Assembly (NCBI RefSeq): GCF_003385235.1
Contig: NZ_PQIA01000084.1
Coordinates: forward strand, 1-38,843
Origin: Amycolatopsis circi
GTDB taxonomy: Bacteria; Actinomycetota; Actinomycetes; Mycobacteriales; Pseudonocardiaceae
Direction: 5' to 3'
DNA: 38,843 nt
Made by a program: the position numbers and the translations under genes. Below the pieces are notes generated by a model that saw only the letters and a program-made list of their open reading frames with translations, searched no databases and was not told the DNA's origin. This document shows positions 16,024-25,263 of the stretch, in pieces; the stretch's first letter is position 1; each line of letters opens with the position of its first letter.

Positions 16024-17807
16024 GTCTTCGGCAGCTTTCCGGCCAGTTGACCGGCCAATGCGGACGCCGGCGTGCACAGCTGGTCCGGCGGCCCGTCCCC
16101 TTTGACCACGACCCGCAGGCGTTCCACCCTCGGGGCCCCGTGCGCGTCGGTGTAATGGCGGTACACGAGGACGGCCTGGCAGGTCCCGGTGGCGAAATCG
16201 TCGGTCTTGAGGTACGCGTCGTGTCCGCCGACCTGCACGAGTTGCCCGGTCTTGCCGTCGGGCGGCTGGTCCCGGTCGAACATGACGACGACCCCGCGGG
16301 TGGTCGCCGGGCTCTTCCAGTCGCACCACCAGCCGCCGAAACCGGGCTCGATCCGGACCGGCGCGGCCACCCCGGCCACGGAGGCGATCGCGACCGGATC
16401 GAGCAGCGAGCACGCGTCCACGTACGCCAGCGAACCCGCCGGGAACGCCGTCGCGCGCGCCGGAACCCCAGCCGCCGTCATGGCTTTCGTCGCCGAAGCG
16501 ACCGCGGTGTCGGCGGCCTGGCACAGGTCGAGGTTGTAGTCGTCGTCCAGCTGCCTGACCGTCACTTTCACCATGAACCGGTCCGGCAGCTGGATCGGCC
16601 GCTCGCACTGGCCCTGCGGCGAAGGGGCGAAGACCGTGAACGGCCCGGACTTCGACTGCTTGCCCTCCGGCGGCGCAGCAGGCGGATCGTTCAGCTCCAC
16701 CAGGACGTCCGCTTGGAGTTCGCCGCGGTGCAGGATCACGTCGCACCGGTTGAAATTGCCGTAGTCCGGCGTCACCTCCGGGTTGCCGAACGGCTTCAGC
16801 GGCACGGGATCGACCAGCCGGCACGGGTCCGCGGCCCGCGGGTCGGGACCGATCCCGAGCTTCGCCTGCGCCGCCGGAGCGGCCGGCGGGGAGGTTTTCG
16901 CCGGGCGTGCCACGAAATACGCGGCGACCGCGACCGCGACCGCCGCGACCGCCACCCCGCCGATCAGCAGCCCGCGCCGGGAGCGGGGCCGCCGCGGCAC
17001 GTCGACCGGCAGCGCGTCGATCCCGTCGGCCAGCAGCTCTCCCGCCGCCGCCGCGGTCGGCCGTTCGGCGGGGTCGAGGCGCATCAGCAATTCCAGCGCA
17101 GGCGCGAGACCGTCCGCGTGCCGGGCCGGCGGGACCGTCCCCTCGGCGACGCGGCGGATCGTGGCGTACTCGTTGCCGCCCGAGAACGGCGCGGTGCCTT
17201 CGACGGCGGCGTAAAGCGTTGCCCCCAAGGAAAAAATGTCCGACGCCGCGGTGGGCGGGTGCCCTTGCGCGACCTCCGGGGCGAGGTAGTCCGGCGTGCC
17301 GCCGATGAGCGGCGAATCGGTCACCGTCTCGTCCGTGCGGACCGAGCGGGAGATGCCGAAGTCGGTGAGTTTCGCGCGGCCGTCCGAGGTGATCAGGACG
17401 TTGCCCGGCTTGACGTCGCGGTGCACGATGCCGTGCGCGTGCACCGCGCCGAGCGCCGCCGAGATCTGCACGCCGATCTCTGCCACCGTGCGCACAGGCA
17501 GTCTTCCGTCCGCGGCGAGAATTTCGGCGAGACTGCGCGACGGGACGTACTCCATCACGAGCCACAGCTCGTCGCCGTCTGCGGCGACGTCGAAGAAGGT
17601 GACCACATTCGGGTGCAACACCCCGGCCGCCAGGCGGGCCTCGCGGCGCAGCGTCCGCCCGCTCACCACGTCCGACAACTTGGCCTGTTTGAGCGCCACT
17701 TCGCGGCCGAGCCGGTCGTCGCGCGCCCGCCAGACGACGGCCATGCCTCCGGCGCAGACGCGTTCCAGCAGCCGGTACCGGTCCGCGATCAGCTGGTCCC
17801 CGTGCAC
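16020..17807 (-). CDS. transmembrane Ser/Thr protein kinase (PknB-like)
   Basis: A 595-residue protein starting at GTG 17807 with GGGGAG upstream. The kinase domain covers ~9-265: glycine loop AGGMAVVW (19-26), catalytic Lys40, helix-C Glu56, HRDVKPGN (129-136), DFG (149-151) and the APE segment LAPEVAQG near 178. A transmembrane helix lies near 285-305 (LLIGGVAVAAVAVAVAAYF). The extracellular part contains two similar cysteine-bearing units (DPCRLVDPVPLKPFGNP... and DACSLLDPVAIASVAGV...) that recall DUF3558-type lipoprotein domains. There are no PASTA repeats, so the signal sensed is probably not muropeptide by the PknB route. The gene heads an operon with two FHA genes, its likely substrates or readers. 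Confidence 0.92.
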   Translation of the reverse strand: MHGDQLIADRYRLLERVCAGGMAVVWRARDDRLGREVALKQAKLSDVVSGRTLRREARLAAGVLHPNVVTFFDVAADGDELWLVMEYVPSRSLAEILAADGRLPVRTVAEIGVQISAALGAVHAHGIVHRDVKPGNVLITSDGRAKLTDFGISRSVRTDETVTDSPLIGGTPDYLAPEVAQGHPPTAASDIFSLGATLYAAVEGTAPFSGGNEYATIRRVAEGTVPPARHADGLAPALELLMRLDPAERPTAAAAGELLADGIDALPVDVPRRPRSRRGLLIGGVAVAAVAVAVAAYFVARPAKTSPPAAPAAQAKLGIGPDPRAADPCRLVDPVPLKPFGNPEVTPDYGNFNRCDVILHRGELQADVLVELNDPPAAPPEGKQSKSGPFTVFAPSPQGQCERPIQLPDRFMVKVTVRQLDDDYNLDLCQAADTAVASATKAMTAAGVPARATAFPAGSLAYVDACSLLDPVAIASVAGVAAPVRIEPGFGGWWCDWKSPATTRGVVVMFDRDQPPDGKTGQLVQVGGHDAYLKTDDFATGTCQAVLVYRHYTDAHGAPRVERLRVVVKGDGPPDQLCTPASALAGQLAGKLPKT

Positions 17808-17849
17808 CGACGCTCCCCTCGGCGTGGTCCGACCCCTGTGAGGTAACTC

Positions 17850-17865
17850 GCAGTAACGATACTGC
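17850..17865. promoter_or_regulatory. inverted repeat at the kinase promoter
   Basis: GCAGTA (17850-17855) and TACTGC (17860-17865) flank ACGA. On the minus strand the repeat contains TATCGT, a plausible -10, about 45 bases upstream of the kinase start. A regulator bound here would overlap the promoter. The region also lies about 95 bases from the divergent secreted-protein gene. Confidence 0.4.
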
Positions 17866-17959
17866 ATCGCCTCCGTCCGCAGAAAGCGGCCCGGGACCCC
17901 TCCCGCCGATCGGCCCTACCTTCGCCCATGTCCCCCGTCCGCGCGATCGAAGGAGACCG

Positions 17960-18742
17960 ATGCGCACCCCGACCCGCACCCCCGTTCTGCTCGCCGTCGC
18001 CGCTGCCTTGGCCGCAGCCTTCGCCCCGGCCGCGCACGCCGCTGGTTCCCGCCTGCACATCACTGAGGGCGGCACGCCGAATCATCCGCGCGTGTACACC
18101 GGCGGTGCGAAATCCGTATCCGGAATCGACGTCGACGCAGATTGGGTCGTCCTCGACGGCTACACCCTCGACGAACCGTCCGCACCCGGCGTGGAAATCC
18201 GCGGCAATCACGTGACGCTGAAAAACGCCAGAATCACCGCCCCGCACGGCGGGGACGGCGACGGCCTCCGGTTCTTCGGCGACTACATCTCCATCGAGCA
18301 CAACACGATCAGCCGGACGGCGAACCGCGACGGCGCGCACGCCGACTGCATGCAAACCTTCTCCAGCGACAGCCCGCCGAGCAATCACATCCGGATCGAA
18401 GGAAACCGCTGCGAGAAAATCGACAACATGTGCCTGATGGCGGAAGGCCCGAACGACGGCGAGGGCGACGGAAAAGGCCACACCACGGATTTCCTCGTCA
18501 AGGACAATTTCTGCGAAACGCTCGTGGCCTCGCAGACGCTGATGTTCGAGGACGTCCAGCAGGCCACCATCGTCGGCAACACTTTCGCCGCGGGCCCGGA
18601 CCACGCGATCGGCTTGGCGATCCACTCGACCGGCGCCCGCGTCGAAGGCAACCGCGTGGACCCGTCGATCCCGTGCGAGGTCGGCATCGACGACTCCTCG
18701 CGCGAGGGCTACTCCGGTCCGGACCCCGCTTGCGCTCCGTGA
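17960..18742 (+). CDS. secreted right-handed parallel beta-helix protein
   Basis: A 260-residue protein starting at ATG 17960 with AGGAG upstream. A Sec signal peptide covers ~1-28 (LLAVAAALAAAFAPAAHA, cleavage after AHA). The rest has the periodic pattern of parallel beta-helix (pectate lyase-like) repeats: WVVLDGYTLDE, GVEIRGNHVTLKNARI, YISIEHNTISR, HIRIEGNRCEKI and ATIVGNTFAAG, each 20-25 residues. Four cysteines near DCMQTF, NRCEKI, DNMCL and NFCET may form disulphides. It could act on or bind a polysaccharide. No catalytic set is recognised with certainty. It stands alone, divergent from the kinase operon. Confidence 0.85.
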   Translation: MRTPTRTPVLLAVAAALAAAFAPAAHAAGSRLHITEGGTPNHPRVYTGGAKSVSGIDVDADWVVLDGYTLDEPSAPGVEIRGNHVTLKNARITAPHGGDGDGLRFFGDYISIEHNTISRTANRDGAHADCMQTFSSDSPPSNHIRIEGNRCEKIDNMCLMAEGPNDGEGDGKGHTTDFLVKDNFCETLVASQTLMFEDVQQATIVGNTFAAGPDHAIGLAIHSTGARVEGNRVDPSIPCEVGIDDSSREGYSGPDPACAP

Positions 18743-18899
18743 CCATTGTGGACGGTGCGCCGACAGCGCTCCGTGACCGCAACCGCCGGATCTCGCGCGC
18801 GGTTCGAACAGTCGGGTGAATCGAAAGTGACGCGGTTCACGACCCGGCGGGGCGGGTACCTCCTCCAGGACGGCACGCGGGCCGCCGAAGGAGACTTCC

Positions 18900-19169
18900 A
18901 TGCTCAGTCACCACGAACGCGTCGAGCTGGACAAGATCGAGCGCTGGTTCGAAACGAGCGACCCGGAACTGGCCGCCGCCCTGCGCCGCGGCAAACCAGC
19001 CCGCTCCGCCGCGCTGCTCACCACGTTCGCGATCCTGCTGGACGTCTCCGCGTGCGGTCTTCTGGTGGCTGGCCTCGTCGGGGCGAGCCCGGTACTGACG
19101 GTATGCGCACTGTTCGCCGCGGCGGGCGGGGCGGTCGCGCACATCACCCGCTGCCGCGACCGCGGGTGA
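18900..19169 (+). CDS. DUF3040-family small membrane protein
   Basis: An 89-residue protein starting at ATG 18900 with GAAGGAG upstream. The N-terminus MLSHHERVELDKIERWFETSD matches the DUF3040 pattern (L-S-x-x-E-R-x-x-L-x-x-I-E...D-P). Two hydrophobic helices follow (~33-55 and ~60-82). The family is common in actinobacteria and its function is unknown. It stands alone. Confidence 0.85.
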   Translation: MLSHHERVELDKIERWFETSDPELAAALRRGKPARSAALLTTFAILLDVSACGLLVAGLVGASPVLTVCALFAAAGGAVAHITRCRDRG

Positions 19170-19537
19170 CCGGCTGACCCGTTCTGCCGGACCCATGGAC
19201 GGCCCTGGTCCGGGTTGGCCCGCGTCCGACCCGCACTGCGGCGCAATCTGGCGCGGCTGCCAACCGGGCTCGCGACGCCGCTCCAGCAGACACCGAACGG
19301 CGGGCCGGATCGCGGCCAACCGGACCACTCCAGACCGGAATCCCGCCCTTTCCAACGTGCGGCCAGGCACGCCATCCCGCCCCAGGCAACAGCCATCACC
19401 GGTACGCGGCACACCCCACTCGACCGCTCCGGCCCCCAGCCGGGATCCCGCCGAGTCGGAACCCGGCCGCCGCATGTCCAACCACTCCCGCCCACCTCCG
19501 GATGCGCCGCCCGGCCCGCGCACCGCACACTGGTCCC
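19170..19537. other. intergenic region before dinB
   Basis: No gene seen. Open frames here lack ribosome-binding sites and look like coding-frame noise in GC-rich DNA. Just before dinB, CACACT (19526-19531) lies six bases ahead of its GTG and may be the -10 of a leaderless transcript. Confidence 0.4.
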
Positions 19538-20563
19538 GTGTCCGATTGGGTGCTGCACGTCGATCTCGACCAGTTCATCGCCGCCGTCGAGGTCGCCCGG
19601 CGGCCGGAGCTGCGCGGGCGGCCGGTGATCGTCGGCGGGAACGGCGATCCGGCCGAGCGCGCCGTCGTGGCCACCGCGTCCTACGAGGCGCGCGAGTTCG
19701 GCATCGACTCCGGCATGCCGCTGCGGCTGGCCGTCAAACGCTGCCCGGACGCCGTCCTCCTTCCCGTCGACGCCCCGGCGTACCAGGAAGTCTCTGACCG
19801 CGTGACGGCCCGGCTCCGGGAATTCCCGGTGGTCGTCGAGGTGCTCGGCTGGGACGAAGCCTTCCTCGGCGCGAGCACCGACGATCCCGAAACGCTCGCG
19901 GCGGAAATCCGGCGCGGCGTCGAGGAGGAAACCGGGCTCTCGTCGTCGGTCGGAATCGGCGACAACAAGCTCCGCGCCAAACTCGCCACCGGTTTCGCGA
20001 AACCAGCCGGAATTTACCGGCTCACCCAGGAAAACTGGTGGGATGTCATGGCGGAACGGCCCACCGACGCATTGTGGGGAATCGGCCGCAAAACCGCGAA
20101 GAAACTCGCCGAAGCCGGGTACTCCACCATTCTCGACCTCGCCGCCGCCGACCCCGACGCGCTCGCCGCGAGGTTCGGGCCGAAACTCGGCCCGTGGTAC
20201 CGCCTGCTCGCCGGCGGCATCGGTGACGCCGAGGTGAGCGCGACCCCGTACGTCGCGCGTTCCCGAAGCAGGGAAACAACATTCCAGCAAGACCTCACCG
20301 ACCCCGAGGCCATCGCGCGGGAGACCGCGACCCTGGCCGCCCGCGTGGCACAGGACGTCGCCGACGAAGGACGCCCTGCCGCGCGCGTCGCGGTCAAGGT
20401 GCGGTTCGCGCCGTTCCTCACTCACACGCACAGCGTGACGCTGCCCGCACCGACCTCGGATCCGGCCGTGCTCGCCGAAGCGGCACAGGAACTGTTGGGC
20501 CGCTTCAGTTTCGGCAAACCGGTGCGGCTGCTCGGCGTCCGCGCGGAGTTCCCGCGCGCTTGA
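19538..20563 (+). CDS. dinB: Y-family DNA polymerase IV, DinB2 type
   Basis: A 341-residue error-prone translesion polymerase. The start is GTG 19538, which gives the standard N-terminus VSDWVLHVDLDQF. The catalytic acids are Asp9 (VDLD) and the Asp/Glu of LGWDEAFLG near 105. YEAREFGIDSGMPL near 50 is the usual finger motif. The helix-hairpin-helix region (LWGIGRKTAKKLAEAGYSTI) lies near 180 and the little-finger domain is at ~235-341. The residue after Phe13, at the ribose steric gate, is Ile14 where classical Pol IV has Phe or Tyr. Mycobacterial DinB2 has Leu there and incorporates ribonucleotides readily. No C-terminal beta-clamp peptide is evident. It stands alone. Confidence 0.92.
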   Translation: MSDWVLHVDLDQFIAAVEVARRPELRGRPVIVGGNGDPAERAVVATASYEAREFGIDSGMPLRLAVKRCPDAVLLPVDAPAYQEVSDRVTARLREFPVVVEVLGWDEAFLGASTDDPETLAAEIRRGVEEETGLSSSVGIGDNKLRAKLATGFAKPAGIYRLTQENWWDVMAERPTDALWGIGRKTAKKLAEAGYSTILDLAAADPDALAARFGPKLGPWYRLLAGGIGDAEVSATPYVARSRSRETTFQQDLTDPEAIARETATLAARVAQDVADEGRPAARVAVKVRFAPFLTHTHSVTLPAPTSDPAVLAEAAQELLGRFSFGKPVRLLGVRAEFPRA

Positions 20564-20683
20564 CAGGCCCGGACCGGGCTTGCCAAGGTGGAACCCACGC
20601 GCCCGCCGGGGCGCGGCTCGGGGCCGAGAGGCGCTGCGACGGGGTTTCCCCGCCACGCTCGGCCCGCGAGAGTGCGAGTGAAG

Positions 20684-20708
20684 GGCGCCTCCTGGTTCAG
20701 GAGGTGTC
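20684..20708. terminator. hairpin between convergent dinB and methyltransferase
   Basis: An 11-pair stem with two G-U pairs, GGCGCCTCCTG (20684-20694) with CAGGAGGTGTC (20698-20708), closes a 3-base loop. It lies between the two convergent stops. The preceding GTGAAGG resembles the arms of the hairpin at 3520. Confidence 0.45.
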
Positions 20709-20734
20709 GCGTGCCACTGGCGATTCCGGCCCGG

Positions 20735-21493
20735 TCAGCGCCGTCGCGCGAGGTGGGCCGTGTGGTCGGAGACCAGCTCGACCGTATCCGGCAAAACTTT
20801 CCGGATCCGCTGGAAAGCCTGCTCTCGCACCGAAATCGGCAGCATCAGGTACGCCGAGACGGTGGAAAACAACCCGATGAGGTCGTCCGCGCTCAGCGTC
20901 ACACGCTGCTGGACGACGACCTGCCGGACGTCGGCGAACAACCCGGACCGCTCGAGTTCGGTGCCCGGCCACTGCAGTTCGTTCTCCGGCGGCGTGCCGT
21001 CCGGCGACGGGACCCCGGCGCTCTCGACGAACTCCGCCCGAGCCTCGTCGATCGCTTTCCGCACAACGGGATCCGCCAGCCGGACAGGACCGCCGAACGA
21101 GGCGAACACCCCGCCCGGCGCGAGCAGGGCGGCGATGCGCGGCCACCGCCCGGCCGGGTCCGTCCAATGCAGCGCCGACGCCGAATACACCAGTCCGTAC
21201 TGCCGATCCGGCCGCAGATCTTCCAACGCGCCCTGGCGGGTGACCACCTCGGCGGGCACGTGTTCGCGCAGTTCGGCGAGCATCGCCGGGTCCGGGTCGG
21301 TCGCGGTGACCGCGATCCCCCGCCCCGCGAACAGCCGGGTCATTTTCCCTGTCCCGGCCCCGATTTCGAGCGCGTCGGCCACCGGCGCGCCCGCGTAGTC
21401 CAGCACCTTCTCGGCTAATTCGGCGGGATAGCCCGGGCGGAACCGCTCGTACGCCTGCGCCACCGACCCAAAAATCAACGCGCGCTCGGTCAT
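20735..21493 (-). CDS. class I SAM-dependent methyltransferase
   Basis: A 252-residue protein. The start is ATG 21493 (MTERALIFGSVAQAYERFRPGYP), chosen because the family begins this way; upstream codons belong to the shadow of ahcY. Motif I is ALEIGAGTGKMTRLFA near 40-55, the acidic loop TATDPDPAML lies near 65, and the motif YGLVYSASALHWTDP lies near 105. This is the ubiquinone/menaquinone-type (Methyltransf_11) family often seen as a trans-aconitate-like or small-molecule methyltransferase; the substrate is unknown. It is divergent from ahcY, which would recycle its by-product S-adenosylhomocysteine. The shared 106-bp region must hold both promoters. Confidence 0.88.
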   Translation of the reverse strand: MTERALIFGSVAQAYERFRPGYPAELAEKVLDYAGAPVADALEIGAGTGKMTRLFAGRGIAVTATDPDPAMLAELREHVPAEVVTRQGALEDLRPDRQYGLVYSASALHWTDPAGRWPRIAALLAPGGVFASFGGPVRLADPVVRKAIDEARAEFVESAGVPSPDGTPPENELQWPGTELERSGLFADVRQVVVQQRVTLSADDLIGLFSTVSAYLMLPISVREQAFQRIRKVLPDTVELVSDHTAHLARRR

Positions 21494-21599
21494 GCCCGGC
21501 ATTCTGGCCTGCTCCGCACCGCGCGCGCCTCCCATTTCCGGGCGCCAGCAAGGCGTCCGTGCTCCATTGTGCCCGAAAAACCCGGAAAGGACCGGAAAA

Positions 21600-23060
<1,461 letters not shown>

Positions 23061-23173
23061 CGGGTCCTGCGGATTCCTCGGGACGAGGCCGCGGCCGCGC
23101 CGAATGCCTCCGTTCCGAGGCAGGCCGCTCCCGGAGTGCGCACCGGCTCTGCGCGCCCCGGCGCGTCGGCGGG

Positions 23174-23221
23174 AAAAAGGGGTCCTCCGGCTCCGAGGGG
23201 GAGGGAGAGCCGAAGGACCCC
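23174..23221 (-). terminator. strong minus-strand terminator with a C-rich loop
   Basis: The 15-bp arms, GGGGTCCTCCGGCTC (23179-23193) and GAGCCGAAGGACCCC (23207-23221), pair with one mismatch around a 13-base loop. On the minus strand the loop reads TCCCTCCCCCTCG and the hairpin is followed by TTTTT (23178-23174). It could end the small Cys-rich gene about 105 bases upstream, or a short separate transcript. Confidence 0.75.
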
Positions 23222-23264
23222 CGGTAGTGTTAGCACACTGCCAAGCAGCTTGTACACGGCCAGG

Positions 23265-23278
23265 TACCCGATCGGGTA
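23265..23278. promoter_or_regulatory. 14-bp perfect palindrome downstream of Cys-rich gene
   Basis: TACCCGATCGGGTA is self-complementary over 14 bases. It lies between the Cys-rich gene's stop and the terminator, not in any gene that I can support. It could be a protein-binding site. A TAnnnT-like TAACAC (minus strand, 23227-23232) follows it. Confidence 0.35.
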
Positions 23279-23325
23279 GAGATGCGCCGGCCGCGCAGCG
23301 TAGCGCCCTTCGCGAACGCCGGAGG

Positions 23326-23532
23326 TCAGGAAGCCTGCCGCAGCAGGGGTTTTCCGGCTCCGGTGCAGGCGCAGCCGGCGTCGAGGGTGTGACAGTCGAT
23401 GATCAGGCCGTGCCGGACCCGGTCGAGGTCCAGGCAGGACGGGTCCGTGCACTCGGCGAACCCGCGGTCCGGGTGGACCACCAGGGTTCCGTGACAGTGG
23501 TCGATGCCGCTCGTGCAGAACGCGCACTCCAT
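23326..23532 (-). CDS. small cysteine-rich (zinc-binding-like) protein
   Basis: A 68-residue protein starting at ATG 23532 with GAAGG about ten bases upstream. Eight cysteines and three histidines are arranged as CAFC-x4-HCHG, then CTDPSC, then DCHTLDAGCAC, a layout typical of compact zinc-ribbon or knuckle folds. No family name is certain. Codon use is normal for this DNA. Downstream lies a strong terminator, so it appears to be its own transcription unit. A role in protein-protein or metal binding is inference. Confidence 0.75.
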   Translation of the reverse strand: MECAFCTSGIDHCHGTLVVHPDRGFAECTDPSCLDLDRVRHGLIIDCHTLDAGCACTGAGKPLLRQAS

Positions 23533-23807
23533 GCTCAGCCGCCTTCCGCTCAGGTTTTCGAATCCCCGGCTCCAGGTGCTCCGGGGCCGGACTCCTCTTT
23601 GGTACCACTGGAAAACTCGCCGTCGCAGGATACCTGGCGGCGTGTCGGCCCACTCAGTCCGGTGAAGTCGGCCGCACTCGCTCACCGGGCGTGACGATCG
23701 GCGTTTTCCGGACGGCGCCGGAGAAAATTCACTGTTCCGCGCCGTGGAACTTCCCGGCCCGGCGCTTCACTCGCGGGGCTCCGCCGAGCACCCCCGGTTC
23801 ACGCCGG

Positions 23808-24680
23808 TCAGGCGCTTTTCGGCCGCCGAGCCCGCGCGGCCGGTTTCTTCGCCGCCGCTTTGCCGTCTCCGGCGGCTTTTTTCGTCTCCTTGGCGGGCCC
23901 GCGGGTCTTCTTCGCCGCCGACACGCTCGCCTCCAGCGCCGCCATCAGGTCGACGACCTCGGCCTTCTCCCCCTGTTTCGGCGCGCCGACCGTCTCGCCG
24001 CCGCCCGCCTTCGCCTCGATCATCGATTCGAGCGCTTCGCGGTAGGAGTCCGAATACTTTTCAGGTTCGAACACCGGCTCGGACAGCGAGTCGATCAGCG
24101 AACCCGCCATCGTCACCTCCTGCGAGCGGATCTGCGGCGGATCCTCGTGCAGGAACGGGAAATCCGGGACCCGGACCTCGTCGGCCCACAGCATCGTGGT
24201 CATCACGAGCACGTCGTCCACGACGCGCAGCAGCGCCAGGCTCTCGCGCTGGCGCACCGCGACCTTCGCGATCGCCACGTGGCTCGCCTTCTGCAGCGCG
24301 TCGCGCAGCACGATGTACGGCTTCACCGCGTTCTTCTGCGGCTCGAGGTAGTAGGTGCGGTCGAACCGGATCGGGTCGATCGACTCCAGCGGCACGAACT
24401 CGAGCACGTCGATCGAACGCTGGGTGGGCAGCGGCAGTTCGGCGAGGTCGGCGTCGGTGATCACGACCATCTCGCCGTCGGGCAGCTCGTAGCCCTTGGC
24501 GATGTCGGAGTAGGGCACCTCTTCGCCGTCGATCGAGCAGAACCGCTTGTACTGGATCCGCCCGCCGTCGGCGACGTGCACCTGGCGCAGCGACACGTTT
24601 TTGTTCTCGGTCGCCGCGTACAGCTGGATCGGGATGCTGACCAGCCCGAAGGACACCGAGCCCTTCCACATCGACCGCAT
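23808..24680 (-). CDS. ku: non-homologous end-joining protein Ku
   Basis: A 290-residue homodimeric DNA-end-binding protein. ATG 24680 is chosen over an upstream GTG because GGAGG lies eight bases ahead and the family begins MWKGSISFGLV (here MRSMWKGSVSFGLVSIPIQLY). The Ku core spans ~1-250, including QVHVADGGRIQYKRFC, EVPYSDIAKGYEL and LVMTTMLWADEVR. The C-terminus is a Lys/Ala tail (AAKKTRGPAKETKKAAG), which in actinobacterial Ku contacts DNA and ligase. The partner LigD is not in this window. Confidence 0.96.
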   Translation of the reverse strand: MRSMWKGSVSFGLVSIPIQLYAATENKNVSLRQVHVADGGRIQYKRFCSIDGEEVPYSDIAKGYELPDGEMVVITDADLAELPLPTQRSIDVLEFVPLESIDPIRFDRTYYLEPQKNAVKPYIVLRDALQKASHVAIAKVAVRQRESLALLRVVDDVLVMTTMLWADEVRVPDFPFLHEDPPQIRSQEVTMAGSLIDSLSEPVFEPEKYSDSYREALESMIEAKAGGGETVGAPKQGEKAEVVDLMAALEASVSAAKKTRGPAKETKKAAGDGKAAAKKPAARARRPKSA

Positions 24681-25011
24681 GCCGCGCACCTCCGCCGCGT
24701 TCGCCGTACGTATTCACGCTCGGTGACCACCGTAGCCGCGATCGTCCGAATCCGACAGTCCGCGCAGGTCCTGGCCCTACGCGCGGCCACCGCGAGTGCG
24801 CGGCCGCTCACCGGCGGCTGTCTCCGGATCGTGCGTCGGGCGCGATCAGCCGGGCCCGGCACGGCCGCCTGGTCCAGCCGACGTCGACCGTGCTGGCGAC
24901 GAGCAGTTTCGCTCCGTCGGCCAGGTCGAAGTCCTCGTTGAGGTCCCGGACAGGCCGAAACCCTTCCACGGCCCGCAAAGCGTCCGCCACCGATCGCGGC
25001 CAGCACTCTTC
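24681..25011. other. intergenic region upstream of ku
   Basis: It holds the ku promoter region. A minus-strand frame at 24808-25011 includes DALRAVEGFRPVRDLNEDFDLADGAKLLVAS. This looks protein-like but has no start or ribosome-binding site and no family that I recognise. It may be a decayed gene end. Confidence 0.35.
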
Positions 25012-25247
25012 TCAAGCCGGGATCCCCGGGAAATGCGGGCTCTCGATCACCCCCACCAGGTTCCCGTCCGGCACGCGCACCAGCGCGGTCCGGATCCCGC
25101 CGCCGAAGTCGATCACCGCCGCGTGTTCGGCCGCCCCTCCCCGACGAGCTTCGCCACCGCGGCTTCCACATCGGACACTTGCGGTCAACGTTTTCAGCAG
25201 AGGCAGATAGGAACCGGCAAATAATGTGCGTGTACATCGACAATCAT
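25012..25247 (-). pseudogene. composite relic: amidohydrolase start fused to VOC protein end
   Basis: ATG 25247, with GGGAG upstream, opens MIVDVHAHYLP, the metal-binding HxH start of an amidohydrolase (amidohydrolase_2 family). After a one-base frameshift it continues SYLPLLKTLTAS. Then the sequence becomes a VOC-superfamily tail: SDVEAAVAKLVGEG, another frameshift near 25125-25145, and AAVIDFGGGIRTALVRVPDG, GNLVGVIESPHFPG and the stop at 25014. Internal deletion joined two genes. The amidohydrolase start is 16 bp downstream of the intact VOC gene, so the two were probably one operon. No product is expected. Confidence 0.65.
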
Positions 25248-25263
25248 GTATTTCGCTCCCTCT

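Noticed and set aside
21494..21599. Possible SAH riboswitch before ahcY
   Set aside because: The 106-bp region lacks the conserved GAGGAGCGYUGC-type core and any matching hairpin; it only has room for two divergent promoters.
23174..23221. 6C RNA
   Set aside because: Only one C-rich hairpin is present; the 6C RNA has two, and the gene neighbourhood does not match.
23182..23326. Protein-like minus-strand stretch HLYPIGYLAVYKLLGSVLTLPG downstream of the Cys-rich gene
   Set aside because: It has no start codon with a ribosome-binding site, uses rare CTA codons and runs through the terminator hairpin.
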